64,000 bases of DNA, taken from positions 3,594,282 to 3,658,281 of the forward strand of contig NW_006920410.1 in assembly GCF_000344685.1 (NCBI RefSeq), in the 5' to 3' direction. The notes beneath the pieces were generated by a model, which saw only the letters and a program-made list of their open reading frames with translations, had not been told where the DNA came from and did no database searches. This stretch comes from Gloeophyllum trabeum ATCC 11539 (taxonomy: Eukaryota; Basidiomycota; Agaricomycetes; Gloeophyllales; Gloeophyllaceae). How positions within the stretch are numbered: position 1 is the stretch's first letter; each line of letters opens with the position of its first letter. Positions 46,066 through 58,805 of the stretch are shown piece after piece. The translations under genes were made by a program, and so were the position numbers.

Positions 46066-48847
46066 ATGGCTAGGTTCAGGAAATACCGCCGTTCTCAACC
46101 AAAGAAGGGGTCCTTTGACCCTGATGACGAGACCACAGTGAAGCATACAAAGCTGGGGATATGGGATCTGTACGAGGAGATCGACTCGGGCCACGAGACA
46201 TATATCCCAGTGCCTCCGAAGCTGGAGGAATACTGGCAGTACGCGGAGAGTCTTCCGTATGTCTGGCATATGATGAAAGATATCCTGGCCCTTGAGAATT
46301 GTCGAGTGCTACTCATTCTCTTGGGAATGCTTCAGGTCTCGCAGTCACTTCTTCCGGCCCTTTCGTTGTGGTAAGCACTCTCTTCCTGCTCTGTACACCC
46401 TGGGCTGATGGTGGGACGTGTTGCGGAGGTTTTCATCCCAATTACTGACTATTGTACGTACATCCCAATATGCGTCCAAAGTGCTGCTGACGTGTCGGGA
46501 TCTTAGGTACAAGTCGCGGTAGACACTAGGGCGGTGGACAAACAATTCCTGCTGCGCATCGCGGCAGGGCGCATCGCATGCGCAATCGCCATTCGCGTCC
46601 TGTCGCACTACAAAACTATTATCACCTCCCCCCTCCAGCGGCGCATCAAGCAGTTCTACTCCCTGCACATCTTCCACGCCATGGCGCGCCTCGACGTGCC
46701 CACGTTCGAGGACACCGCCGTCCAGCGGCAGCTCGAGGCAACGTACACGCGCTTTGGCAGCAGCGTCGCGTGGGAGGTCATCCAAACGTTGTTCAGCGTC
46801 GCCACTGTCGCGGTGCAGCTGGTATCCCAGGTCTCGGTGCTCGTCGCGGTCATGCACGGGCAGGCGGAGGGCCCGCTGATTTCGAGTCTCGCATTGCTGC
46901 AGACGGTCTTCGAGTACATGAGTATGAAGAGGATGATTGTGCAGCCCGGCAACAGGAAGTACCGTCTTTGTCGAGTGCCGTTGCTGGTTCTGAGACTCCG
47001 TGAATGAAACAGTGTGGGCCGCAACGACCAAGAACGAAGACTATATTCGGATGGAAGGCATGAAGCGCGTAGTGAACGACAATGAGCACCGCAAGGAGCT
47101 CGTGGCGGGGAACCTAGCTGAGTACCTTACTGACCGTGAGTGACCAAGGCATGTGCAGACGCTGTAAGTCAAGATGAATTAATATTGGGTGAGTAGAGTA
47201 CCGACGTCTAGCGAAGAAAGTGGGCGACAACGCCATGGATTTCAACGAGACGAAGCGCATGTACGAGAACCGTCTCCGCATGAACGCGTCCGCGGTGTTG
47301 CAAGTAATCCTCCGCGAGCTCCCGCTGGTGAGTACCGGCCTTCTGCTTCACCTCCTTGCTTCATGACCCCGTCTTCCCACGCAGATTGCGTTCAGCCTGC
47401 GCGCTGTGCAATATCCCGCCTCCATCCCCCTTTCCCTCGCCTCCCTCAACCTCATCCGCGAGACAGTGTCCAACTTCTCCTACGGCCTGCTCGACTTCGT
47501 CGACGCGACCGGCTCGATCGGGCAGCAGCTGTCCGACATACGCAAGCTGTACGAAGTAGATGCCATCCCGAATAAGGTGCCAGACGGCTCCGAGCCATTC
47601 CCAGAGAATGACAAGACGCTCGAATCCGGGGTGTCTGTCGAATTCAGGTGCGCATTGGCTGAGTGTGGTCAGCATTACTCCGGCCTCAATTTTGTCTGTG
47701 CATGCAAGGAATGTCTCTTTCAAATATCCAGGGTCCGACAAATTTGCCCTGCGCCATGTTTCGTTCTACATCGGGCCCGGCCAACTTTGTGTATGACGCT
47801 TCGTTCAGGTCTATCTCTGATCAGTACCTAAACATCTAAACAGGTCATCGTCGGGTCAAACGGTTCCGGTAAAAGTACAATCCTAAAACTGATCTCCCGT
47901 ATCTACGACCCAGTCGAAGGCGAGATCCTAATTGATGGCCGAGACATAAAGACGCTGCTCTTAGCAGATCTCCGCCGACGCATCTCCGTGCTCTTCCAGG
48001 ACTACACGCACTTCCCGCTCTCCGTGCGTCGCCTACCAGTCCCTCCCCTCCCTCGCGCATCTCATTATTATGACCACACAGATCAAGGAGAACATCGCTC
48101 TAGGTAACCCAGAACTGGCACACGACGAGGACAAGATCAGAGAAGCCGCTCGGCTCGGCGGTGCGGAAGAGTTCATCAAAGAGCTCCCAGAGGGCATGGA
48201 TACCTACCTCACCCGCCCCGTCCGCGATTACTACGCACCCCTGCCAGAGGGCACGAAGACTCTATTCGGGCGCTCCGTGGACTACACTCGCTTACGAGGC
48301 ATGGGCCGTATGAAGCCGCGAGATTCTTTCCCACTTAGTGGTGGTCAAATGCAGAGGCTGGCTGTGTGAGTGACGCCGCGAGTGTCTATCTCTACTACGA
48401 CGTTGACCGGACAGGACATGGGGTGGTACAGATCTCGGACGTTCATGAGGTCTTTGCTTTCCGAAGCCTCCGATACAGGAGTAGGCTTGCTGCTCTTTGA
48501 TGAGCCAAGCGCATCTCTAGACCCAACCGCGGAGCACGGTAAGGAGCTGCGTGTACGATTTATGGTTCTGAGGATCTCACGTATCCTTAGATTTGTTCGA
48601 GCGGCTTCGACAATTACGAGGGCACAAGACTATGCTGTTCTCCTCTCATCGCTTCGGGAATCTGACGCGTCACGCCGATATTCTCTTGTAAGTCTGAACA
48701 TGCTCCGTCATGCAATATATTCACATATGTGGTAGGTACATTAATGACTCCTCCATCAAAGAGGCTGGCACACATGAAGAATTGTTAAAGAGAGACGGCG
48801 AATATGCCCGAATCTGGAACTTGCAGGCTCAAGCATTCCTATCTTGA
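46066..48847 (+). CDS. Half-size ABC transporter
   Basis: One membrane region is followed by one nucleotide-binding domain. The N-terminal part has hydrophobic stretches ([40 protein letters not shown] and others) but fewer clear membrane spans than a typical six-helix half transporter. The NBD has [17 protein letters not shown] (Walker A), [11 protein letters not shown] (Q-loop), [13 protein letters not shown] (signature), [15 protein letters not shown] (Walker B) and [11 protein letters not shown] (H-loop). An unusual insert ([20 protein letters not shown]) lies between Q-loop and signature. The C-terminus reads [24 protein letters not shown] text and ends QAFLS. All catalytic motifs are intact. 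The substrate is unknown; a mitochondrial Atm1 type is unlikely without a presequence. Eight or more introns. Confidence 0.8.
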
Positions 48848-48899
48848 AGATGCAATATGGCCTCTAGACGTGGATGTAGACAGCCATAGAAGAACCAGT

Positions 48900-51800
48900 T
48901 TAGTCGCAGGTCTCAGAGTCGTCGTCTTGCAACCTCGGAAGAGGTTTCTTCGGCTGATGTTTCGCCTGCGCGAAACCCTTCAGTCCCAGTTCTAGGTCCA
49001 GCCGTATCTGATGCGTGATGTTCGACGGAAGGAGGGCAATATCATGTACAAGTCGATCTAATTTCGACGCCTGCGCTGCTAGGTTGTTGGAATCCCGAGC
49101 GTTGTGGAAGCCTGAACTAGGCTGTAATAGCTTCTGTAGACCGATAGCTTCTTTGAGAAGCTTGCTATAGGAGACCGTTATTGATCTTAACCCAATCAAT
49201 CTCATGTCTGACTTACTTGATCTTAGTGAGGAGTTCGCCAGCGTCTTCCAGATCTTCGTGTTGAGCCTCCTTCCACTTTTTCTTCGCCTTTTCCTTGGAT
49301 ATGCTAGCAAACGAGTGTACGAGCTCCAAGCAAACTAGGATGTGCACTAGTGGGCCAAGATATAGATGACGATAGCGTCTGTTTGTTTCCGGTATACTCT
49401 CCGAATACTTGCAGCATTCTTCCCAGAACCGTAGCCGTATCCCTTGCAGCCCAGGGTGAGACCTCGATCGTTGGCGCCGTTGGAACCGTCGGTAGCTTGA
49501 TTGAATAATCTGTGCAGCTCGCATTTGTTCCTCGGAATGAAGCAGTACAGGGACAGCGCTGTCAGTCCCAATATGGTCTTCCGCACTCTCCTCTATGTGG
49601 TCGGGTTGGATGTCTTCTCTTGGCAGCGAAAGACTCAGTTCTTGGTCAGATGTACCAGTAGTATCCAGGGAGACTCCAGAAGTCCGCGCCTTTTTGGAGT
49701 GAGAACCAACTGTAATGAGATAGGGGATGTCCTTGATTGTCTTGAAGGGCACCCGGCGGACATTCGAAGGATCTCTAGGAACGATTGACACCTTTTTCAA
49801 GTCATGCATCTGGATCAACTCATCCTGCCCCGTGGCTCCCGCTCTCGACGGGTATCGAAGTGCTAAAGCAAGGTCAGACCAACTGCGGGCAATCACATAC
49901 CTAAAGGTCACATCCGAGGATTAGCTCCGAATAGCGCAGGGTGTTGTAATAATTGCTCACTTATTGCAAAGGGCCAGCAATTGAGGATTCAGTCTGCGCA
50001 TAGAGCAAATCGTTTGATGGATCTGGTCCCGCACGTTCCAGTCCAGTAGATTGTCACCGACTTGTTATCGTTAGAGAGAGCACAGCAAGAGACGAGCATG
50101 ACTCACGTAAACAAATACATCTGCAACTGAGAAAGCGTGATCAGAATTCGCGACAGGGAAGATATTCACTTACAGTCTGGCGACCAGAGCTCCTCGCATT
50201 GGCATCCCAAGTTTCGATATACTCCGACCCTCAAACAGGAGAGCCGCTGAAGGCCATATTTCGTCAGAGTCCTGAGTATTAGTGCATTGGAAGACGAATA
50301 TACTCACATCTAGAGTTCACGGCACAGTCCATGAGAAGGTCTGTCATGGCCTTCACAAAGGTTAATAAATGACTCGCGTCCTTCGAGCACAATGTCTCTA
50401 GCGAGCTAGAGAGCTCCAAGATCCAATTCCGCGGCAGGCAGATGCCGTGGAAAGTCCCGCTGCGCTGATAATTTCGGCATAGGACCAGCGAGCCGCAAAG
50501 ACGTTCTGTCAAGTTGAACAGAACATTGACGTCTATGGGTATGGAGGCTAGAAGTATATGACTTGCTGCTAGTCAGTGGTTTGACGGGTGACAAGGCCAC
50601 AACTACCTACCGGACGAAGAAGACACCAGTAGAAAGTGAATGCGCATGGCTGCCGTCTAAGAAGTGGAGGAGGTGGATCAGGGAGGCGTAATATTCCGGG
50701 GCTTCTCCTGCGAGCGATCGGAATGAAGCAACGTAGGGTGAACGGACGACATACTCCCGAGCGCTCTGGCCGTCTATGGCAAAAGCAAGGTTGGCAGCCG
50801 CCAGCAAGCTAGCGAATTGCGCGGACCGGGTGTCGGGAGACTTTGATGAGTAGAAGCAGCTACGTAACCAATGCTTAGTTATCTGAAGACCTCTTTCAGC
50901 CTCCGGAATGCGCCAGAGTTCCAGATCAGGTAGACTGCCTAGAAGAGGGTGGGACGGACAAAGCGCCTCGTATAATTCCGTGAGCCAATACCTGCACATC
51001 TCGCTGTGATCAGACGGGCTGTGAACAAAATTGAACCCCTCACCTCTGACGAGTCTCCGCTTCCTGACCCAGGCCTGCAAAATCCAAGGTCTGAAATACG
51101 GAAATCTGCTGCAGATGAAGTCTAACCCGAAGGTTATAATACTCTATCGTCAGCTTTCCATGAGTGACATGATCCCGGGGGCAAGACGCTTCGGTTTTAC
51201 AAACGCCGAGGGCTACGAAAGGGAGGCACGGTCTGAAAGCTCTGGCCTCCCGGCAAAGATCATCTTCCGGTAGAATCACACTTCGCAAATGATCGGACAA
51301 TGACCGTCTGTAAAGTCTCAGGAACTCCGAATGAGACAAAGAGATTCCCTTATCATCGGAACGGATGACGAGAGTCCTGCTTCGGGTGCAGACCCGATGC
51401 AGGAAGGTCCCAGTCGGCATGAAGACCTCCTGCTTACTCGGAGTAAGGAAACCGAAGAGCCTCTTGATGGATACACATCCGACGGGATCAGGATGAAGAG
51501 CAAATTCCCGGATCAAGTGGACATAGATCAAGAAGTTCTGCAACATTTGGGCGACGTCCGGTGCGGAGGCGTTACGAAGCTCTGTGGGCGACACGAATGC
51601 ATGGTTGAAGCATAGTAATGCCGACGCTTTGTCGTTGTCAGAGTGAAGTCTTTGCCCCAGTTGCTGTAACTTCGCCTTGTCTCCGCTCACGATAGTTTTG
51701 AACATATATATCTGGGGAGAATTGCAGCAGTAGGCACCATAGTGGAAGATTACGCTCACCTCGTCGCGGTTAGTGCGCCGAACGACCGCGGGATCAATCT

Positions 51801-54800
51801 GCATGGCCCACTGCAAGAGCATCTTCGTCGGAATAGCGACAGAATGTTCAGTCTCATTGGAGCGCCCGAACGACAAGTTCTGCCACAGGCAGTCTACCAA
51901 GCACTGCTTCGCGCGGTGCGCAGCCCTTTCATCCGTTCGTTCACGGAGGAACGTTCCAATTGCATCAGCGACACGACCTTCAGAGAGATGTAGCTCAGCA
52001 GCTTCGGCATATCTCCCCATCCTTTCAAGGAGACTGGCACGGGCATCGTCGAACCCATAGTTCTCCATGAAATCCAGGCTTTCGTCCGAACTAGGAAAGA
52101 GCTTCACGGCTTCCCTACGACTCATCGTGAGGAGAGATAACCTGAAAGACGTAAGGGCACGCACTCGTGGTTTCGCCTCTGGAAATAGTACAGGCGGGCA
52201 GCATGAAGAATTCGTTGATACGCTTGATTCTCAATACGATGGTTTTGTATGATGGCGACGGCCTCGTTGAACATCCCAGCCTGCCTGAATCCTTGCGCAG
52301 CGGAGGTGTACTCCTTCGCGCTGAGAAATGCCTGTGCTGCCTTTTCTACGTCATCCCCTTGCAGATAGCAATGAGCAGCAATCTTGTAGTAGGCATGCTT
52401 GGTCGCATCCTTGCCGGCTGCCTCCGCTACGTAGACAAAAGCTTCAGCAGCTTCGTTAAAGGCCCCATGGCGCCGAGATGCACTCTCGGACCGTGCTTGA
52501 TCGCGCAGATAAAATGCGTGAGCGACAGCGGTCTCTCGCACCATACCAGCTCTCTTGAAGCAGTGCATAGCCTGGAAATATCGCTTATTCTCGAAGAGAC
52601 TTCTGCCAGATTTAGACCACTCTTCTGGTGTCGAAGCTACTGCAAGCTGAGGCAAGTGCATATCCGCTGAATAGATCTCTATTAAGTCGTGGCTATTCCA
52701 GAAGACCTAGACATTGTTCAGCAATTTTTTATGTTCAAACAGTAGGAAGTCTCACTTTCATTGGTTCAGCCTTGAGTGACGGATCGAATATCCACAGGTT
52801 ATTTCGAGCTCGAGTAATGGCCACATATAGGAACTTCAACTGATGAAGAAATTCTAGCATCCGTCAAGATCCGCTGCGATCGAGCACGTACTTCACTGCA
52901 GACACCAGCATGTTTGACTTCGTCGAACAATGGAGCACTGACGGGTATGGCATGCCGAGCTGAGGCACCGTTGAGGACCAAGCGCCATTGGGAAACATCC
53001 AATGCAGAGTCGTCGAAGAATTTGTACAAGAGGACCTAGGATGAGTCAGAACATGCCATAAGATGGAACGGACTATGCACACATCGTCGAATTCTAAGCC
53101 CTTACTCTCGTACAGGGTCCTACGCGATGTCAGTATCTCATTCGACGGGCAACTAATGCAACGCACAGAATTAATCCAATCTCCCCCACTTGCGCTCGCA
53201 ACGCTTCCCGGGCAGCCTCGTTACGGACGAGTATACCTGAGTGTGCACTGTTAGTTCATGGAGATACCGATGCCGTGTCCTGACTAACACTGGCGCGCTC
53301 CGAACTCTATTCGGGATTTCCTGAGGACATCCTTTGAGTATCAAGACAATATTGAGTCGATGGGTATAGTACTCACGAGTCGCCGAAAAGGAATTGCTCG
53401 TATCGCAAGGTGTCCTTCGCCCAGCTGCCGAAGAACACAGGTTTCAGGCCATCCACGACGCCTTTCTCTTCATCCATGGCATCGATGCTGTATGGCCAGA
53501 AGCTAGTCAAAAGAGTCACGATGGAATGGGCACATCGCACGATGCCCCCGTGCGAGCGGTAGTTCGTAGTAAGTTGGAACGTTCGAGGTTGTGTCTGTCC
53601 CTGGCGATCAGCGGATAAAACTGTATTCATCTGCTGACGCCGCGAATTAGTACAGTCTCCAATTTAGGCCCTCAGGAATTTACCTCAACCCTCCACAAGA
53701 ACGCCTTCAGGTCATCGAATCTAAATGAGCTTCCGACTGAGATGGTTTGGGCAGAGTCGCCAGCCCAAAATAACCCATGAGGATTCTTGCATAGCGACCT
53801 TAGCACTAGGGCTTCGTCAACTCTTCCAACACATTGTCATGAATACTAATGGTACTTACAGTACGCATCGATCAAGTGATTATCTTGCACTTCATCCACA
53901 TATCTGGAAACCTAGTCAGCCTAGGGAGTGATCGAGAAGCCGCCATTTTTCTTACAAAAAATCGACTTGTTGGGCAAGCAGCAACTCGTTCTGCCCGAGC
54001 GAGCGCAGCAAGTGGTGCGTCCTGCATATCCCATCAGTCGAAGCACGGAGCCAGCACCACGTGCCATACCTGTCTACCGTGTCCGTCTGTCTCCTTTCCT
54101 GCCTTCGCTTCTGGTACGACTCGAAGAGCCTGTAGACCCGATCCCGCTGACTCGCGAAGGTTGAATGGCAGCGGCGACTCAACGACAAATACGACTGCCG
54201 GTCGAGACAAGATGCAGATTGGTGGAGGGTATGTTCAGACCCTTTGATTACGCCTACGCATAGAAGGTGAATTGGTCCGACGCCGCGGACTATTGTTAGC
54301 GAATACTCACCCATGATCTCACTGAAGACAAGCGAAGGATCTGGTGATAATCAACACGGGATATCCTCGTTTCAGCGTACTTTGGACGCACCGAGACCCT
54401 TAGTCAGAAATGCAGGCAAGTGAGGCCAGTATGATTCCAAGAAGACTTCGTATGTTACTGGCGTGTTCCGAGTTTGAATACTGAGACTCTTCCGCCGTCC
54501 GGCACTGGCACGCCCCCGATCCTCGTTAATGGGAGCGGGAAGGAAAGAACCTACGTCTTCCTCGAGCATCCTGCAAAGCTATTACCGCAGTAGTCAGTAT
54601 ATAGAGCAGGCGTCATTATACTATACACTTAACCTGATCGAAGGATAGAAAAAGCGGAAAGTGGTCATCCCCAAGCAGACTAAATCGCTTCGGCAGGTCC
54701 GATCTCCACTCGTCCTCTTCGTCCGGATCCACCAGAGGGTTCTCCTGGTCCGCTGGATCGGATTCTGGGAGCTCCAGTAGCTGACGAGACGTCTGAGAGG

Positions 54801-57191
54801 CCATAGCGAGTGACTTCATTAACTTGGAAAAGTATTCTTCCACTCTGCCTGCCAACACGCGCGACCGCGTTACAAAGATCTGGCGAGGTTTGGGCAACGA
54901 AGTGCTGCTCAGCTCCCACGACCTCTGTATACCAAGCATCTTGAACAACATGGTCGTGGTTTTGCTGGGTCGCGAAGTCAGACCTAGCTGATAACGCGAA
55001 GTTGATAGCTACTGACCCGGTTCCACTTCTTCCGATCACATAACAAGAAGAAGGATGTTCTATTACCTCCCGCTCCTGCGGTCTGCGGTAATAAGCATAA
55101 GCGTGTATGTAGGTTACTAAGCAGGCACCCTCTGACTCACGACACTGCGAAGACGTGAGCGACGTCTCGATCGGCCAGTATACCTGGTAAAGATCAGTAA
55201 GGTGCCCATGATTAGTAAACGAAACATACTATTGAGAAGAGCCTTAGGTCATGTCAGTCATGGCAGGACTCCGCAAAATTACAATACACACCTGTGATAG
55301 CGTGACAAATTTCTCCAAGCTAGGGCACCTTTCAGAAAAATGGTACATCAGCTGGAAGTCATGAGACGTACACAAGAAGGGAATGAATCTGCGGCAACCA
55401 ACGTTAAATCCGATTCAATGTCAAAGTAGGGTGAACGTACCTCCTGTAAGTACTCGCATGGTATGCGGTAAGTCGGCTCCTCTTGAGCTTGTGGTAGCAT
55501 CTCTTGCGGAGGGAATGAGGCAGGTGTATACACGTTGTCCCCAGTCACAGCAGGGCGATTGCGAAAAGCACATCTTTAACATGTCAATATGCATTACTTC
55601 CATAACGGTCACTTCAACCATACCTGCGCCTGTACTCTCGACCTCTGCTTGAAAGCTGGTGACCGACATAATCCCAAAGCCTGTCGTCCATTTGTGCGTG
55701 CGTATATACACCAAATACCTTGATAACTGCATGTCCGATACCACTTTCACATATGATCTGCATGGGCCGTGTTTGTCCTACTCACCTTGCCGCTCCACCT
55801 GAAAACGGTACTATTTAACCAAAAGCCATACATCTCAATCAAAGGAGTACTCACATCACTGTCGAACTCGGGAATGCAGTCAATTTGGTACTTCGGTTCG
55901 TAGGGTTAGTCATGCAAGCAGAGGATGGGAAATAGCAGCTCGTACTCACCACCAGTCGCAGATCCCTGGACATCTTCGCTTCATAGATAGGCACTTGCAG
56001 ATTGGGACCTGTAAGCCTCTTCTGGTTATCGCCGGAGAAATGGCCGTTGGACAGCTCCCTATACCCATACGTTAATCGATACAGCCCATATATCTGAGAC
56101 GAGCGCGCACTTGATTTTCTTGATGATAATACGAAAGGTCTTTGAATCCTTTCTGCGTGCCTCCCGGATATCCGCGTTGGCTCGCGTCGAGATAAGGATG
56201 TGCCAGTCGCCGAGACCTTTGGCACTTTCAAAGTAGAGCGCCGCTTTCATAGGTTGTATGATAGGGTATGCGGGCGCATCATCGTCACTAGCTATTTCAG
56301 CATTAGCTACCTCGGTATTCATAACCGGACTCGTCGACGCCGACTGCAGCTGAGCTGGTGCACCTGGCACCCCGATGCTCTTCAGGTGTTCGCGTAGCGA
56401 TGGACGTCGAAGTACATTGAGATAGTACTGTTTATACTGATGAGTTACTTGAACGGGAGATGCAAATAAAACAGACCTGTAGAAGGCCCTTCAGGTCATG
56501 AAAGATATCCGCAGCGAGCTTGTCGGCGAGCTGTGGCGACGCAGGGACAGCGACACCCAGATTATTGAACGGCGTAGGATCGACGGGTCCTCTGTTTATT
56601 TGCCGGGTCTTCTTCTGCTGCCGTTGAGTCTTCGGTTTTACCCTGACAAACCTGTTGGTCTGGAAGTCAGGATTAGTCTCTTCCTCTTCGGCGTTGTCGA
56701 CGAAGTTTAGGGTCTGCAGGGCAGCGAGAATCGACCCTGCCAGTTCCACTGCGCGCCGACATTGTGGAAGGTCAATTGGGGTATCGTCCCGGCTAGGATA
56801 TGGGATAAAGACTAGAGATAGAGACAGTGTCGATACAAATTTCCAAGAGAGGGAGTCTTCGAAGCCTTGACTATGAGTTGGGAATTGATCCAGGAGCATC
56901 CCACGAAGAGATGAGTATAGTTTGTCATTAACAGCTGCAAGACGGGAGATCTCAGTGCTCGTATACGTAAAGGTGACGGAAGTGTTGAAGCATACCCGAC
57001 ATGAAGAGATGCAAGAGCGGAGGAACGGAAAGAAGTGCTTCCATGCAGGGCTCGATAGTCTTCCCATCCAAGATGCCCTCGAGCACCTCGACAGTAGCGT
57101 CGATGGAATCAGGAGCCCAGCTCTCTGGCTTAAATAAATCGGTGTTGAGAATATCATACGTTCCTATAGTACTTGAGGTGCGTTGCTTCAT
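48900..57191 (-). CDS. Very large TRANK1-like UvrD/SF1 helicase protein
   Basis: Exons running 8.3 kb on the minus strand form one gene with many introns. The N-terminal third has helical text (DATVEVLEGILDGKTIEPCM, RKDSKTFRIIIKKIKC). Walker A is split by an intron: VIGRSGTG joins KTTTMLFKMLG near 54960-55020. Then PKPRQIFVTRS, TTNYRSHGGIVRCAHSIVTL (motif III/IV region) and YESKGLEFDDV with LLYKFFDDS (motif V/VI region). The C-terminal third has TPR-like repeats (SLFENKRYFQAMHCFKRAGM, AYYKIAAHCYLQGDDVEKAA) and ends RLQDDDSETCD. The combination of an SF1 UvrD-like helicase with TPR resembles metazoan TRANK1 and its fungal relatives; the function is unknown. Splitting into two genes is possible but no internal start is evident. 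Confidence 0.75.
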
Positions 57192-57719
57192 AATGGATAC
57201 AGACGGGTATTATGCTGGGATGCTATGCTACACCTTGTAAAGAGTCGGCCGGTAAGAAGACAGAAAAAGAAACCTGGCAAGATGGGATTGCATCGCAACA
57301 TACTTGCTGGATCCTTGAGTGCTTCTCTCTGTAATTGAGACGCGCCGCGGAGCGCGTTTAGGGGCAATTACCAATAACGTAACTAGTAGCCGAGACGGGT
57401 GTCCAGCTCGACCTCGAGACTGACACAGAGAAATACAGAATCGTGGAGGATTTATCGCAGGGAGTTCGCAGCAACAGGGGGTCGTGAGGGTGATGAAGGA
57501 AGTTGTGCAGAACGAAAAAGTTGAAGTGGTTGGTGATTATACAAGGGGTATACAAGGCATCCTAATTCGGACTTTGAAATGAAGCATTGACGGTCGGGAC
57601 ACGGCTGGCTGTGCGCGACTGAGTGTAACCAGCGTACTCCATCTATCGCTTGCCGTCGCTGTCCCCTTCGCTGTCTTGTGTCGTCTTGACCAGTGACTTG
57701 CAATCCGACTTGAACGACT
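57192..57719. other. Divergent promoter region, helicase and SEC4
   Basis: A 528-bp interval between two start codons. Pyrimidine-rich plus-strand sequence lies just upstream of SEC4. No other feature seen. Confidence 0.45.
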
Positions 57720-58605
<886 letters not shown>

Positions 58606-58805
58606 AAGACTCTCTCTGCCTCCGTACATACTGTAGTATAACGCCGGAGTTGGTTCTTGTCGCTTAACCCTCCTGTTCCATTTTATACAACCTAGGCTGC
58701 TTGTTTGGTATAGTTTCACTTGTAATACATTTATCACGGACTTAGAGGACTCACTGTGATACCATAGGAAATAGAGCAACGTCGCCCGACCGCCCCACCG
58801 CCCGC

